DNA of 10,270 nucleotides, from positions 1 through 10,270 of the forward strand of contig JADHWZ010000068.1 in assembly GCA_016783225.1 (NCBI GenBank), in the 5' to 3' direction. Shown here one piece after another: positions 1-6,504 of the stretch. This DNA comes from Dehalococcoidia bacterium. Its GTDB lineage: Bacteria; Chloroflexota; Dehalococcoidia; GIF9; UBA5620. How positions within the stretch are numbered: the stretch's first letter is position 1; each line of letters starts with the position of its first letter. The position numbers were made by a program, and so were the translations under genes. The notes under the pieces were generated by a model. The model was given only the letters and a program-made list of their open reading frames with translations. It was not told the origin of the DNA and made no database searches.

Positions 1-9
1 AGTGAATTA

Positions 10-29
10 CCCCCCAGCAAGCTGGGGGG
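10..29. repeat. Left hairpin of the twin-hairpin element
   Basis: Perfect 9-base inverted repeat: arms at 10-18 and 21-29 with only AA between them, so in practice an 8-bp GC-rich stem with a CAAG tetraloop. It directly follows TTAC at 7-10. There is no run of T after it, which argues against an ordinary intrinsic terminator. Its core matches the hairpin at 247-266. Confidence 0.75.
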
Positions 30-220
30 CATCTTAAGGATTTTGGAACATGCTTAATTGAGAGGATTTCTCTTCATGGGTTTGGTATTAACCATATTTC
101 CGTTGCTTAGGCATTCGCACCAGGTGCTACTTGAGACCGCATATGGCACGTTTTGTCCTTCTTATTCCCACGCCGCCTTTATATCACCTACGCAACTACT
201 CAGGCAAATGTCCTACCAGC

Positions 221-236
221 CTCGCCTCACGGCGAG
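221..236. repeat. Internal 6-bp hairpin
   Basis: CTCGCC (221-226) and GGCGAG (231-236) form a perfect 6-bp stem with a TCAC loop. It sits 10 bases before the right hairpin, and together they look like a small structured RNA or DNA end. The strand of any transcript is unknown. Confidence 0.6.
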
Positions 237-246
237 CCACTTTCCT

Positions 247-266
247 CCCGCCAGCAAGCTGACGGG
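247..266. repeat. Right hairpin of the twin-hairpin element
   Basis: Arms at 247-255 and 258-266 pair with a single C:A mismatch (251/262). The ten-base core at 252-261 is identical to that of the hairpin at 15-24, and the following bases GGGTATC match GGGCATC after the left hairpin. The SbcC-like frame opens at 263 and looks genuine from about 281, so this hairpin marks the edge of the inserted or rearranged DNA. Confidence 0.65.
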
Positions 267-1075
267 TATCCAGTGGTGTTTTCTATGAATCTGAGGGGAT
301 TGTCTCTGACCTTAAGAAGACAGTAGAAGCAGACCTAAAGAGGCAAGATGATCTGAGAGCTGAGACCGTTCTCCTGCCAGATATACTGGAGAGATTTGCC
401 ACAGCCGAGAAAGCTTACCGAAGTTTACTGGAGGACGAGCGTCGAGTACGTGACAGTCTAGCTGCACTGCAGGAAAGGCTGCGGCATTTAGCCGAATTGG
501 AAGCGAGCAGGCGAGAGAAGGAAGAACTCTTACGCCGGCTTCTGAAGGAAGAGATAATCTACGAGGAACTAGCGGAAGCGTTTGGCAAGAAAGGCATTCA
601 GGCTCTACTCATTGAGCAAGCACTGCCAGAGATCGAGATGGAAGCCAGTCGGTTGCTTGCCAAGATGACTGACAACCGAATGTCGCTGACCCTGGAAAGC
701 CAGCGAGGAAAAAAGAGCAAGAAAGGTGACACAATCGAAACCCTGGATATCAAAATCGCCGATGAACTGGGCACCCGCAATTATGAGATGTATAGCGGCG
801 GTGAAGCTTTTCGCATCGACCTCGCCCTGCGCATCGCTCTCTCCAAGTTGCTGGTTAGACGAGCCGGGGCATCCCTGCCCATACTGATTATTGACGAAGG
901 CTTCGGCACTCAGGACAATTCGGGAAGAGAAAGACTTGTTGAAGCTATCAGTTCCATACAGGACGATTTCGACAAAATAGTTGTCATTACTCATCTGGAG
1001 GAACTGAAGGACAGATTTCCCACACTCATCAATGTCACCAAGACAGCCGATGGCTCAATGATATCAATAGGCTGA
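263..1075 (+). pseudogene. sbcC: SbcC/Rad50-type ATPase, C-terminal fragment (5'-truncated)
   Basis: SbcC is the ATPase of the SbcCD nuclease complex, which cuts hairpins and processes double-strand DNA ends. This fragment keeps the second coiled-coil arm (charged helical sequence, about 281-600) and the whole C-terminal half of the ATPase head. Present are the ABC signature YSGGEAFRIDLALRIAL (from about 791), Walker B LPILIIDEG with Asp at 893 and Glu at 896, and the H-loop VVITHLEE with His at 992. The N-terminal Walker A lobe, first coiled-coil arm and zinc hook are absent. The frame is closed upstream by TGA at 260-262. The only start codon inside it is TTG at 497 (192 aa), without a convincing ribosome binding site. 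Without Walker A it should not hydrolyse ATP alone. The family call is firm. The pseudogene status rests on the missing 5' part, which might lie beyond the element outside the window. Confidence 0.8.
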
Positions 1076-1237
1076 TAAGCAGCCTCGATTTCTTCGCGAG
1101 GGATAGTGTATGCGCGGTTCAGTTCACATATGCAAGACAGCTTCGGGAAGACGGGATGGCGAAATGGTGAGCCGAAGGCAATGGTGCGCCAGGTCTCCAC
1201 CCGGAGATGGTGGTTGAATCTGGAAAACTGACATTTC

Positions 1238-1244
1238 AAGGAGG
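1238..1244 (+). promoter_or_regulatory. Strong ribosome binding site of the thiolase gene
   Basis: AAGGAGG with a 7-base spacer to ATG at 1252. It decides the start: an in-frame upstream ATG at 1207 would add 15 residues but has no such site, and the protein from 1252 begins with a normal thiolase N-terminus (MAKKVGIVGAAVTPF). Confidence 0.85.
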
Positions 1245-1251
1245 AATAAAC

Positions 1252-2448
1252 ATGGCAAAAAAAGTGGGCATCGTGGGTGCTGCAGTGACACCCTTTAAGG
1301 GTAGGTGGTATGAGAAGACCTACTATGAACTGGCACAGATGGCCACCAGGGAAGCAGTGAAGGATGCGGGTATGCCCATCCAGGACATAGATGCGGTGTT
1401 CTATGGCATCTACAACGATATCTTTGAAAGGACCTGCATTCCGGAGCATCCGCTTCAAGGCATCATAGGAATGCAAAACAAGTTTGGGATACGCGTAAGT
1501 TGCGGTGGGGCAACAGGTGCCTATACTATGTCGGCAGCCCATGCCTACCTAGCAGGGGAGAGATTCAAGACCGCCTTGGTTTTAGGTGTAGAGAAGGCTA
1601 CTGATTGCTTCGATTTCTCATCCATGTCAGCTACGCCCGAGGTGATTAAAACCATCGCCTGGTCGGGAGACAGCTTCTTCGAGCAGAAGATAGGGTGGAG
1701 TGCTTCGGACAGCTACGCCGAGGTGGTTCTGGGCTATATGGATGAGTATCCTGGCACCTTGAAGCCCGAGGTCACTGCGCAAATATCGTCCCAACTCAGT
1801 AACCAAGTGAGAGGCAATCCTTATGCTCAGCGTCAATTCGATCAGGTAACCCCTGAGGAGGTGATGAACTCCAGGTATATAGTCTACCCATTCAAGGAGT
1901 TGGAGATATGCGTCTACACTGAAGGTGCCGCGGCTTTGATCCTGGCTGAAGAGGAGACTGCAAAAGCCATCGCCAAGAATAGCGGGAAGCCCATAGTCTG
2001 GATGACAGGTTTAGGTGAAGCAAATGAGCACTCCTTTGCCGGGAAGAATCAGAAGAACATGTCCCACATTGTATCTGATTACCTGGGGTCTCACCGTGCT
2101 TATGAGATGGCTGGCATCAAGGACCCCATCAAGGCCATAGACATCGTTGAACTTCATGACGCTTTCGTTCATCAGTTTGAAATCAGTCTGGCCGAGTTTG
2201 GCCTGGTGCCTTATGAAAGCGTTGATTCCCTTATCGAAGACGGTATCATGCTGCCAGGCGGTAGGCTTCTGGTCAATCCCTGTGGCGGTCTCATCTACTG
2301 TGGACATGCCGTGGGTGCCAGCAATATAATGTCAGCCTGGTCAGCTAGAAACGAGTTGATCAAAAGGAAGCTCAAGAGAGCTCTTGTACATGGTACCGGA
2401 AGTACCATATCCCAGTACACGGCCTGCTCAATATTGGAGCACGAATAG
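1252..2448 (+). CDS. SCPx-type thiolase (acetyl-CoA acetyltransferase / lipid-transfer protein family)
   Basis: Predicted cytosolic enzyme of 398 aa, the usual length for non-decarboxylating thiolases of the SCPx/archaeal type. The N-terminal half has the thiolase opening (VGIVGAAVTPF, residues 5-15) and the nucleophile loop VSCGGATGA with Cys84. The C-terminal half has VELHDAF (His302) and NPCGGLIYCGHAVGA with His352, the expected catalytic histidine. In archaea such thiolases form a complex with a DUF35 protein and make or cleave acetoacetyl-CoA. Here a DUF35 gene follows 22 bases downstream and acetoacetyl-CoA synthetase comes next, so cleavage of acetoacetyl-CoA to two acetyl-CoA is the best guess. 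SCPx enzymes usually read HDCF where this one has HDAF; Cys344 and Cys350 lie close in sequence to His352. A 3-ketoacyl-CoA thiolase for other chains, or a retro-aldolase like the Ltp2/DUF35 steroid enzymes, cannot be excluded. Family certain, substrate inferred. Confidence 0.9.
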   Translation: MAKKVGIVGAAVTPFKGRWYEKTYYELAQMATREAVKDAGMPIQDIDAVFYGIYNDIFERTCIPEHPLQGIIGMQNKFGIRVSCGGATGAYTMSAAHAYLAGERFKTALVLGVEKATDCFDFSSMSATPEVIKTIAWSGDSFFEQKIGWSASDSYAEVVLGYMDEYPGTLKPEVTAQISSQLSNQVRGNPYAQRQFDQVTPEEVMNSRYIVYPFKELEICVYTEGAAALILAEEETAKAIAKNSGKPIVWMTGLGEANEHSFAGKNQKNMSHIVSDYLGSHRAYEMAGIKDPIKAIDIVELHDAFVHQFEISLAEFGLVPYESVDSLIEDGIMLPGGRLLVNPCGGLIYCGHAVGASNIMSAWSARNELIKRKLKRALVHGTGSTISQYTACSILEHE

Positions 2449-2456
2449 AAATAACC

Positions 2457-2463
2457 AAGGAGG
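2457..2463 (+). promoter_or_regulatory. Strong ribosome binding site selecting a GTG start
   Basis: AAGGAGG lies just after the thiolase stop codon (2446-2448), with a 7-base spacer to GTG at 2471. It supports GTG 2471 over the in-frame ATG at 2384, which would start deep inside the thiolase gene and has no comparable site. Confidence 0.8.
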
Positions 2464-2470
2464 TTCCATC

Positions 2471-3478
2471 GTGGCAGAGAACAGACAGAAGGTCATACCC
2501 GATGAGTACATACCGGAGGTCAGAAGCAGGGTGGTCACTATCGACAATCAGGACTACTTGCTACAGAACGATGCTATGTTCACCTTTTACGAACGCAGTT
2601 TGGGGGAGCTTTCACCTTTTTTCTTCGCCATCAAAGATGAAAAGAAGATCCTGGGTTGTAGATGTCCAAAGTGCGGCATTGTCCGTGTTCCCCCGATGGT
2701 GACCCATTGTCCTGACTGCGATTTTGCGGCCACTGAGTTGCTGGAAGTTGAGCAAGTAGGGAAGATGAACACCACCCCACCGATCACCTACTTCGCTACC
2801 TCGATGTTTATGGACAAAGCACCGTTTGGAAGAGGGCGAGTGATTCTGAACGGCGCTGACACAGCCTTGAGCGTGATGCTCTACACCACGACAGGGATAC
2901 TCGTCCCGGGCTTAATCAAAAAGGGCACTGAAGTGAAGGTAATATTCCGAGATCAACGTGTAGGGCAGATATCAGATATCTACTGTGTGCCCACTACCGA
3001 ACTCACGGCCGCTCAAATCACCAAGAAAGGTCTTCAAGAAACCGAATTGAACTGGGAAGCACCCAAAGAACCTGAATTTCCTAAGCCCAGCGATGAAGAA
3101 GTCACGGTGTACAGACAGTCTCTTGGAGAGATGCAAGCTCTGGCCGTTGAGATGAGCAGGTCGAAACGCGCCCGTAAAGCTATCGAAGGCTGGAAGCGAG
3201 ACATCGCTGTCAAGACGAAGGGTGGTGAGTTTGCCATGTACATCGATGATGGCGACTTCAAGATTGAGGAAAAGAAGTTGAAGTCCCCCGATTTCATTAT
3301 GGCATGTGAAGATCCGAGGACTCTCCTTGATGGCCTCATGTATAAAGGAGCCATAACTGACTCGGTGATAATGAAGAAGCTGTGGATAAGTAAAAACCTC
3401 GAGTTCAACACCATTTTCAAGCTAGACAGGTTGGCTCGATTTCTAGCCAGGGAGAAGAAAGAGCAAGCGGTGCAGTAA
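2471..3478 (+). CDS. DUF35 zinc-ribbon/OB-fold protein with C-terminal SCP2-like domain
   Basis: Protein of 335 aa from a GTG start. Residues about 35-85 form the DUF35 helix plus zinc ribbon, with four ligand cysteines in CPKC (65, 68) and CPDC (80, 83). Residues about 86-180 are the OB-fold. After a linker rich in Pro, Glu and Lys, residues about 215-330 look like a sterol-carrier-protein-2 (SCP2) domain: a leading helix, FAMYIDDG (254-261), a 'pDfimaceDprtLldgLmyKG' type helix, then a C-terminal amphipathic helix. DUF35 proteins bind thiolases and shape the acyl-CoA site (archaeal acetoacetyl-CoA thiolase complex; actinobacterial steroid aldolases). SCP2 domains bind lipids or acyl-CoA. 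The usual DUF35 protein is about 130-150 aa, so this one is more than twice as long. It probably partners the thiolase encoded just upstream. Domain calls are by eye: DUF35 strong, SCP2 moderate. Confidence 0.85.
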   Translation: MAENRQKVIPDEYIPEVRSRVVTIDNQDYLLQNDAMFTFYERSLGELSPFFFAIKDEKKILGCRCPKCGIVRVPPMVTHCPDCDFAATELLEVEQVGKMNTTPPITYFATSMFMDKAPFGRGRVILNGADTALSVMLYTTTGILVPGLIKKGTEVKVIFRDQRVGQISDIYCVPTTELTAAQITKKGLQETELNWEAPKEPEFPKPSDEEVTVYRQSLGEMQALAVEMSRSKRARKAIEGWKRDIAVKTKGGEFAMYIDDGDFKIEEKKLKSPDFIMACEDPRTLLDGLMYKGAITDSVIMKKLWISKNLEFNTIFKLDRLARFLAREKKEQAVQ

Positions 3479-3753
3479 CCTGAGTCAGTATCCGACAAAG
3501 CAGGGCGAGGTGACAGGTTGCGGGAGCTTTATGTCAAGCGCCTGGCAGCAGGTGAAGTCATCTGGATTCACGTTTGCTGAAAACAAAGAGACAATCCCTG
3601 AATCCACGAAGGAGATAGCCAGAGCGACGGATCGAAATACTGGAGGCACAAGGAGGACAAGACGGGATATCGCTCGACTGCGTCAGGGAGCACGTCCATC
3701 GAATGCCAAAAGCTTACTGCTATTTGTGACATTCCTCTGGCAATAATAAGAAA
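3479..3753. other. Gap between DUF35-SCP2 gene and aacS, no supported gene
   Basis: This 275-base gap contains one open frame (3510-3746, 78 aa) of low-complexity, Arg/Thr-rich composition with no ribosome binding site and no family resemblance, so I do not call it. Short protein-like pieces show in different frames, for example RLRELYVKRLAAGEVIWIH (from about 3516) and later a piece containing REHVHRMPKAYCYL. That could mean a decayed gene, but could also be chance. I see no hairpin with a T-run and no clear promoter. Confidence 0.4.
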
Positions 3754-3760
3754 AAGGAGG
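3754..3760 (+). promoter_or_regulatory. Strong ribosome binding site of aacS
   Basis: AAGGAGG with a 5-base spacer to ATG at 3766. It is the same strong motif as before the two preceding genes, and it fixes the start of the synthetase. Confidence 0.85.
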
Positions 3761-3765
3761 TCATC

Positions 3766-5718
3766 ATGGCTCAATTGTTATGGGAGCCCTCGGAGGAACG
3801 AAAAAGGAACGCCAACCTAACCAAATTCACAGACTTTGTCAATAGCAGATATGGGCAGAGGTTCGGTTCCTACAATGAGCTATATTACTGGTCGATAGAC
3901 AAAATCGCTGATTTCTGGGCTGCTATGTGGGATTTCGCTGACATCAAAGCCTCGAAGCGATATGAAACCGTCGTGGATGACGATCACAAGATGCCCGGCG
4001 CTAAATGGTTCCCTGGTGCAAGACTGAACTTCGCTGAGAACCTACTGAGGTATAAGGACGACCACATAGCTCTTGTATTCAAGGGCGAAGACCAAGACCC
4101 GATCAAAGTCACCTATGGCGACCTTTATGACCAGGTCGCGCGTCTGTCCAAGTCCTTGCGGGAGCAAGGGGTCGTGGCAGGGGACCGAGTAGCTGGATTC
4201 ATGCCCAACATGATAGAGACTGTCGTTGCCATGCTGGCTACTACCAGTGTTGGCGCCGTGTGGTCGTCCTGTTCCCCAGACTTCGGCATCAAAGGGGTCC
4301 TCGACCGCTTTGGGCAGATACAACCGAAGATACTGTTCACGGCCAACGGTTACACTTACAATGGCAGGGACTTTGACTCTCTAGAACGAGTTGCCGGCAT
4401 CGTGAGCGACTTGCCCTCTATCCAAAAGATAGTGGTCGTCCCCTACACAGAGAAAAGGGCGGACATTGCCCGTATTCCCAACTCGATTCATTACGCGGAT
4501 TTCTTGTCTCCCGAATCTGGACTTGAGCTCCAGTTCGAGCAAGTCCCCTCTGACCATCCGTTGTATATCATGTTTACGTCGGGGACTACTGGCCTACCCA
4601 AGTGCATAGTTCAAGGTGTTGCCGGTGTCCTTATCAACCAGTTGAAGGAACTGAAACTCCATAGCGACCTCAAGCGGGAGGACACCATTTTCTATTTCAC
4701 TACCTGTGGCTGGATGATGTGGAACTGGCTGGTCTGCTCCCTTGCCCTCGGCGCTACTGTGTTGCTCTACGACGGTTCAGCTTTCCACCCTGATGCCGGC
4801 GTATTATGGAAATTGGCTCAGGACGAGAAGATAACCATATTTGGCACCAGTGCCAGATATCTGGCTGAGGTCGAAAGGCATGAGCTAAAGCCCGGCAGAG
4901 AATACGACTTAAGTCGGCTAAAGGCCGTTTTGTCGACAGGTTCGCCTCTGTCTATCGAGAGTTTCGAATTTGTCTACCGGGATATCAAGAAGGATGTGCT
5001 CCTCTCCTCGATTTCAGGCGGCAGTGACATCAATGGATGTTTCGCCGGAGGCAACCCTGTTGGACCGGTCTACGCTGGTGAGCTCCAGCGGCGATGCCTG
5101 GGCATGAGCGTAGAGGTATTTGATGCGCAGGGGCATTCCGTAAGAAATCAAAAAGGCGAGCTTGTGTGCACTGCCTCTTCTCCATCCATGCCCCTCTACT
5201 TCTGGAATGACCCGAATAACGTGAAATATCGCAGCGCTTATTTTGATGTCTATCCCGGGGTGTGGCGCCACGGGGACTTCGCTGAGATAACTGAGAATGA
5301 CGGTGTTATCATGTATGGGCGCTCCGATGCTACGCTTAATCCGGGAGGAGTGCGGATAGGCACCGCGGAGATCTATCGCCAAGTGGAGTCTCTCGACGAG
5401 GTAGTAGACAGCCTTGTGATAGGTCAGAATTGGGAAAACGATGTCAGAGTTATCTTGTTCGTCAAACTGGCCGAGGGTATGGAACTAAACGATGACCTGA
5501 TTAAGAAGATAAAGACGACGATCCGGCAGAACACCACTCCACGTCACGTCCCGGCCAAGGTGATGGCCATCGATGATATCCCTTACACCATTAACATGAA
5601 AAAGGTTGAACTGGCAGTATGGAATGTGATTCACGGTGAGCCAGTGCTGAATCTGGATGCTCTGGCCAACCCGCAGTCTCTGAACCTATACAGAAACATC
5701 AAAGAACTTCAAACGTGA
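3766..5718 (+). CDS. aacS: Acetoacetyl-CoA synthetase (acetoacetate-CoA ligase)
   Basis: Adenylate-forming enzyme that activates acetoacetate with ATP and CoA to acetoacetyl-CoA, AMP and pyrophosphate in the cytosol. At 650 aa it has the family's normal length. Seen in order: the N-terminal acetyl-CoA-synthetase-type cap (about 30-95, including GAKWFPGARLNFAENLL), the AMP/ATP P-loop YIMFTSGTTGLPK (267-279), TTCGWMMWNWLV, the hinge/A8 motif YGRSDATLNPGGVRIG (517-532), and a C-terminal lobe with IPYTINMKKVE ending in the Lys612 region. The tail LNLDALANPQSLNLY is typical of acetoacetyl-CoA synthetases and sets it apart from plain acetyl-CoA synthetases. The usual Gly before the catalytic lysine (NGKK) is Met611 here. 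It sits downstream of the thiolase/DUF35 pair, matching a route from acetoacetate to acetyl-CoA. An alternative substrate such as another short 3-oxoacid is possible. Confidence 0.92.
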   Translation: MAQLLWEPSEERKRNANLTKFTDFVNSRYGQRFGSYNELYYWSIDKIADFWAAMWDFADIKASKRYETVVDDDHKMPGAKWFPGARLNFAENLLRYKDDHIALVFKGEDQDPIKVTYGDLYDQVARLSKSLREQGVVAGDRVAGFMPNMIETVVAMLATTSVGAVWSSCSPDFGIKGVLDRFGQIQPKILFTANGYTYNGRDFDSLERVAGIVSDLPSIQKIVVVPYTEKRADIARIPNSIHYADFLSPESGLELQFEQVPSDHPLYIMFTSGTTGLPKCIVQGVAGVLINQLKELKLHSDLKREDTIFYFTTCGWMMWNWLVCSLALGATVLLYDGSAFHPDAGVLWKLAQDEKITIFGTSARYLAEVERHELKPGREYDLSRLKAVLSTGSPLSIESFEFVYRDIKKDVLLSSISGGSDINGCFAGGNPVGPVYAGELQRRCLGMSVEVFDAQGHSVRNQKGELVCTASSPSMPLYFWNDPNNVKYRSAYFDVYPGVWRHGDFAEITENDGVIMYGRSDATLNPGGVRIGTAEIYRQVESLDEVVDSLVIGQNWENDVRVILFVKLAEGMELNDDLIKKIKTTIRQNTTPRHVPAKVMAIDDIPYTINMKKVELAVWNVIHGEPVLNLDALANPQSLNLYRNIKELQT

Positions 5719-5793
5719 CCCGCTGAGTCGCGGACACCTTAGCTCAATGCAAGTCGAAACAGCGGCCGGCGGGTTTCTCTCACTGGCAGCACC

Positions 5794-5816
5794 GTGTCAT
5801 ATGGCACATTTGACAC
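5794..5816. promoter_or_regulatory. Palindromic operator-like site upstream of the OFOR operon
   Basis: GTGTCATATGGCAC (5794-5807) is a near-perfect 14-base palindrome centred on CATATG, with one mismatched pair. A third half-site TGACAC at 5811-5816 is the exact reverse complement of GTGTCA at 5794-5799 and overlaps the predicted -35 box. Such a layout suits repressor binding. The regulator is unknown. Confidence 0.4.
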
Positions 5817-5839
5817 ATCTGAGGAATCAGAGCTACTAT
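5810..5839 (+). promoter_or_regulatory. Candidate sigma-70 promoter of the OFOR operon
   Basis: Perfect -35 TTGACA at 5810-5815, an 18-base spacer, then TACTAT (5834-5839) as a -10 matching the consensus at four of six positions. A short inverted repeat (TCTGA-GGAA-TCAGA, 5818-5831) fills the spacer. Transcription would start near 5846, giving a leader of about 45 bases before the gamma-subunit start at 5892. Confidence 0.5.
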
Positions 5840-5891
5840 ATGTATTCGTGCCGTTTGAAACCTGAAACCTTATGTCACCGGTATTAATGCA

Positions 5892-6488
5892 ATGGCGACA
5901 GAATCGTCTTCTAACGTGAAGCCCTTTGAGATTAGATGGCATGGTCGCGGTGGTCAGGGAGCTATAACCGCTGCCAAGATAGTAGCGGAGGCAGCCTACC
6001 TTGAGGGCTATCAAGGTGTAACTGCTGCTCCGTCATTTGGCGCAGAAAGGAGAGGGGCCCCTGTAAGCGCCTTAACCAGGATTTCCATGAAACCAGTCCT
6101 GGTCGTATCACAGGTGGAGAACCCTAATGTGGTGGTTGTCCTGGATCACACCCTGCTGAAATACGAGGAGACAACCAGCGGCTTGAGCACGGGCAGTTGG
6201 CTTGTGGTGAATTCCCGGCAATATCCAGAGAAACTTGGAATCAAAGGTGACTTCAATCTCGCTACTGCTGACGCCACCGGAGTCTGCCGTGAACTGGGCC
6301 TGATAGTCGGTGGCCTGACAATGGTGAACACCGCCATTTTAGGCGCGTTTGTCCGTGCCACTGGGATAGTGGACATGGCAAGCATTGAGAGGGTCATAAG
6401 ACGGAGATTCTCCAACAACACCACGGATATTAATCTGACCGCAATGATTAGGACCTACAAGGTAACGCAGCTGGAGAAAACGAGGTAA
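5892..6488 (+). CDS. porG: 2-oxoacid:ferredoxin oxidoreductase, gamma subunit
   Basis: Gamma subunit of a four-subunit pyruvate/2-oxoacid:ferredoxin oxidoreductase, which interconverts a 2-oxoacid plus CoA with acyl-CoA, CO2 and reduced ferredoxin. The 198 aa length is normal. Family hallmarks: IRWHGRGGQGAITAAKI (14-30, the glycine-rich opening), GVTAAPSFGAERRGAPV (about 43-59), a central VVVVLDHTLL strand and a glycine/alanine-rich C-terminal half (GGLTMVNTAILGAFVRATG). It leads a tight gene run gamma-delta-alpha-beta, the order seen in porGDAB clusters. There is no clear Shine-Dalgarno before ATG 5892, in contrast to the three metabolic genes upstream; a candidate promoter lies at 5810-5839. 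Subunit identity is firm. Whether the complex uses pyruvate, a branched-chain or an aromatic oxoacid cannot be read from this subunit. Confidence 0.9.
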   Translation: MATESSSNVKPFEIRWHGRGGQGAITAAKIVAEAAYLEGYQGVTAAPSFGAERRGAPVSALTRISMKPVLVVSQVENPNVVVVLDHTLLKYEETTSGLSTGSWLVVNSRQYPEKLGIKGDFNLATADATGVCRELGLIVGGLTMVNTAILGAFVRATGIVDMASIERVIRRRFSNNTTDINLTAMIRTYKVTQLEKTR

Positions 6489-6504
6489 GAGACAACAGAG
6501 AATC

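Larger units (their letters stand above)
1..275. mobile_element. Putative twin-hairpin element end or MITE, IS200/IS605-like, at the broken sbcC
   Basis: This stretch has no convincing protein-coding content and is dense in short hairpins. The hairpins at 10-29 and 247-266 share the identical core CAGCAAGCTG, and each is followed by GGG(C/T)ATC. IS200/IS605 elements and their derivatives carry such subterminal hairpins at both ends, and TnpB elements have structured RNA at the right end. The reading frame of the downstream SbcC fragment is closed by a TGA at 260-262, inside the right hairpin, so the right boundary is probably about 265-285. The left boundary may lie near position 1 or before the window. 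No transposase is visible. A structured RNA or another repeat class is possible. The element identity is inference; the hairpins and the frame break are seen directly. Confidence 0.42.

Noticed and set aside
10..29. Hairpin as an intrinsic terminator of an upstream gene
   Set aside because: No T-run follows the stem on either strand, and the same core recurs at 247-266, which fits an element end better.
58..288. 76-codon open frame on the + strand
   Set aside because: It has no ribosome binding site, runs through the hairpins of the putative element and resembles no family. It is best read as chance within non-coding DNA.
1..300. CRISPR array or group II intron end
   Set aside because: There are only two related hairpins and no regularly spaced repeats. 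No intron domain V-like conserved hairpin is visible.
991..1542. 183-codon frame on the minus strand
   Set aside because: It lies opposite the sbcC fragment and the thiolase start, which have clear family motifs. Only its middle part lies in a gap, and that is reported as a weak finding.
3034..3498. 154-codon frame on the minus strand
   Set aside because: It is the Ser/Arg-rich shadow of the DUF35-SCP2 gene, with no motifs of its own.
3510..3746. 78-codon frame on the + strand before aacS
   Set aside because: Low-complexity composition, no ribosome binding site and no recognised domain.
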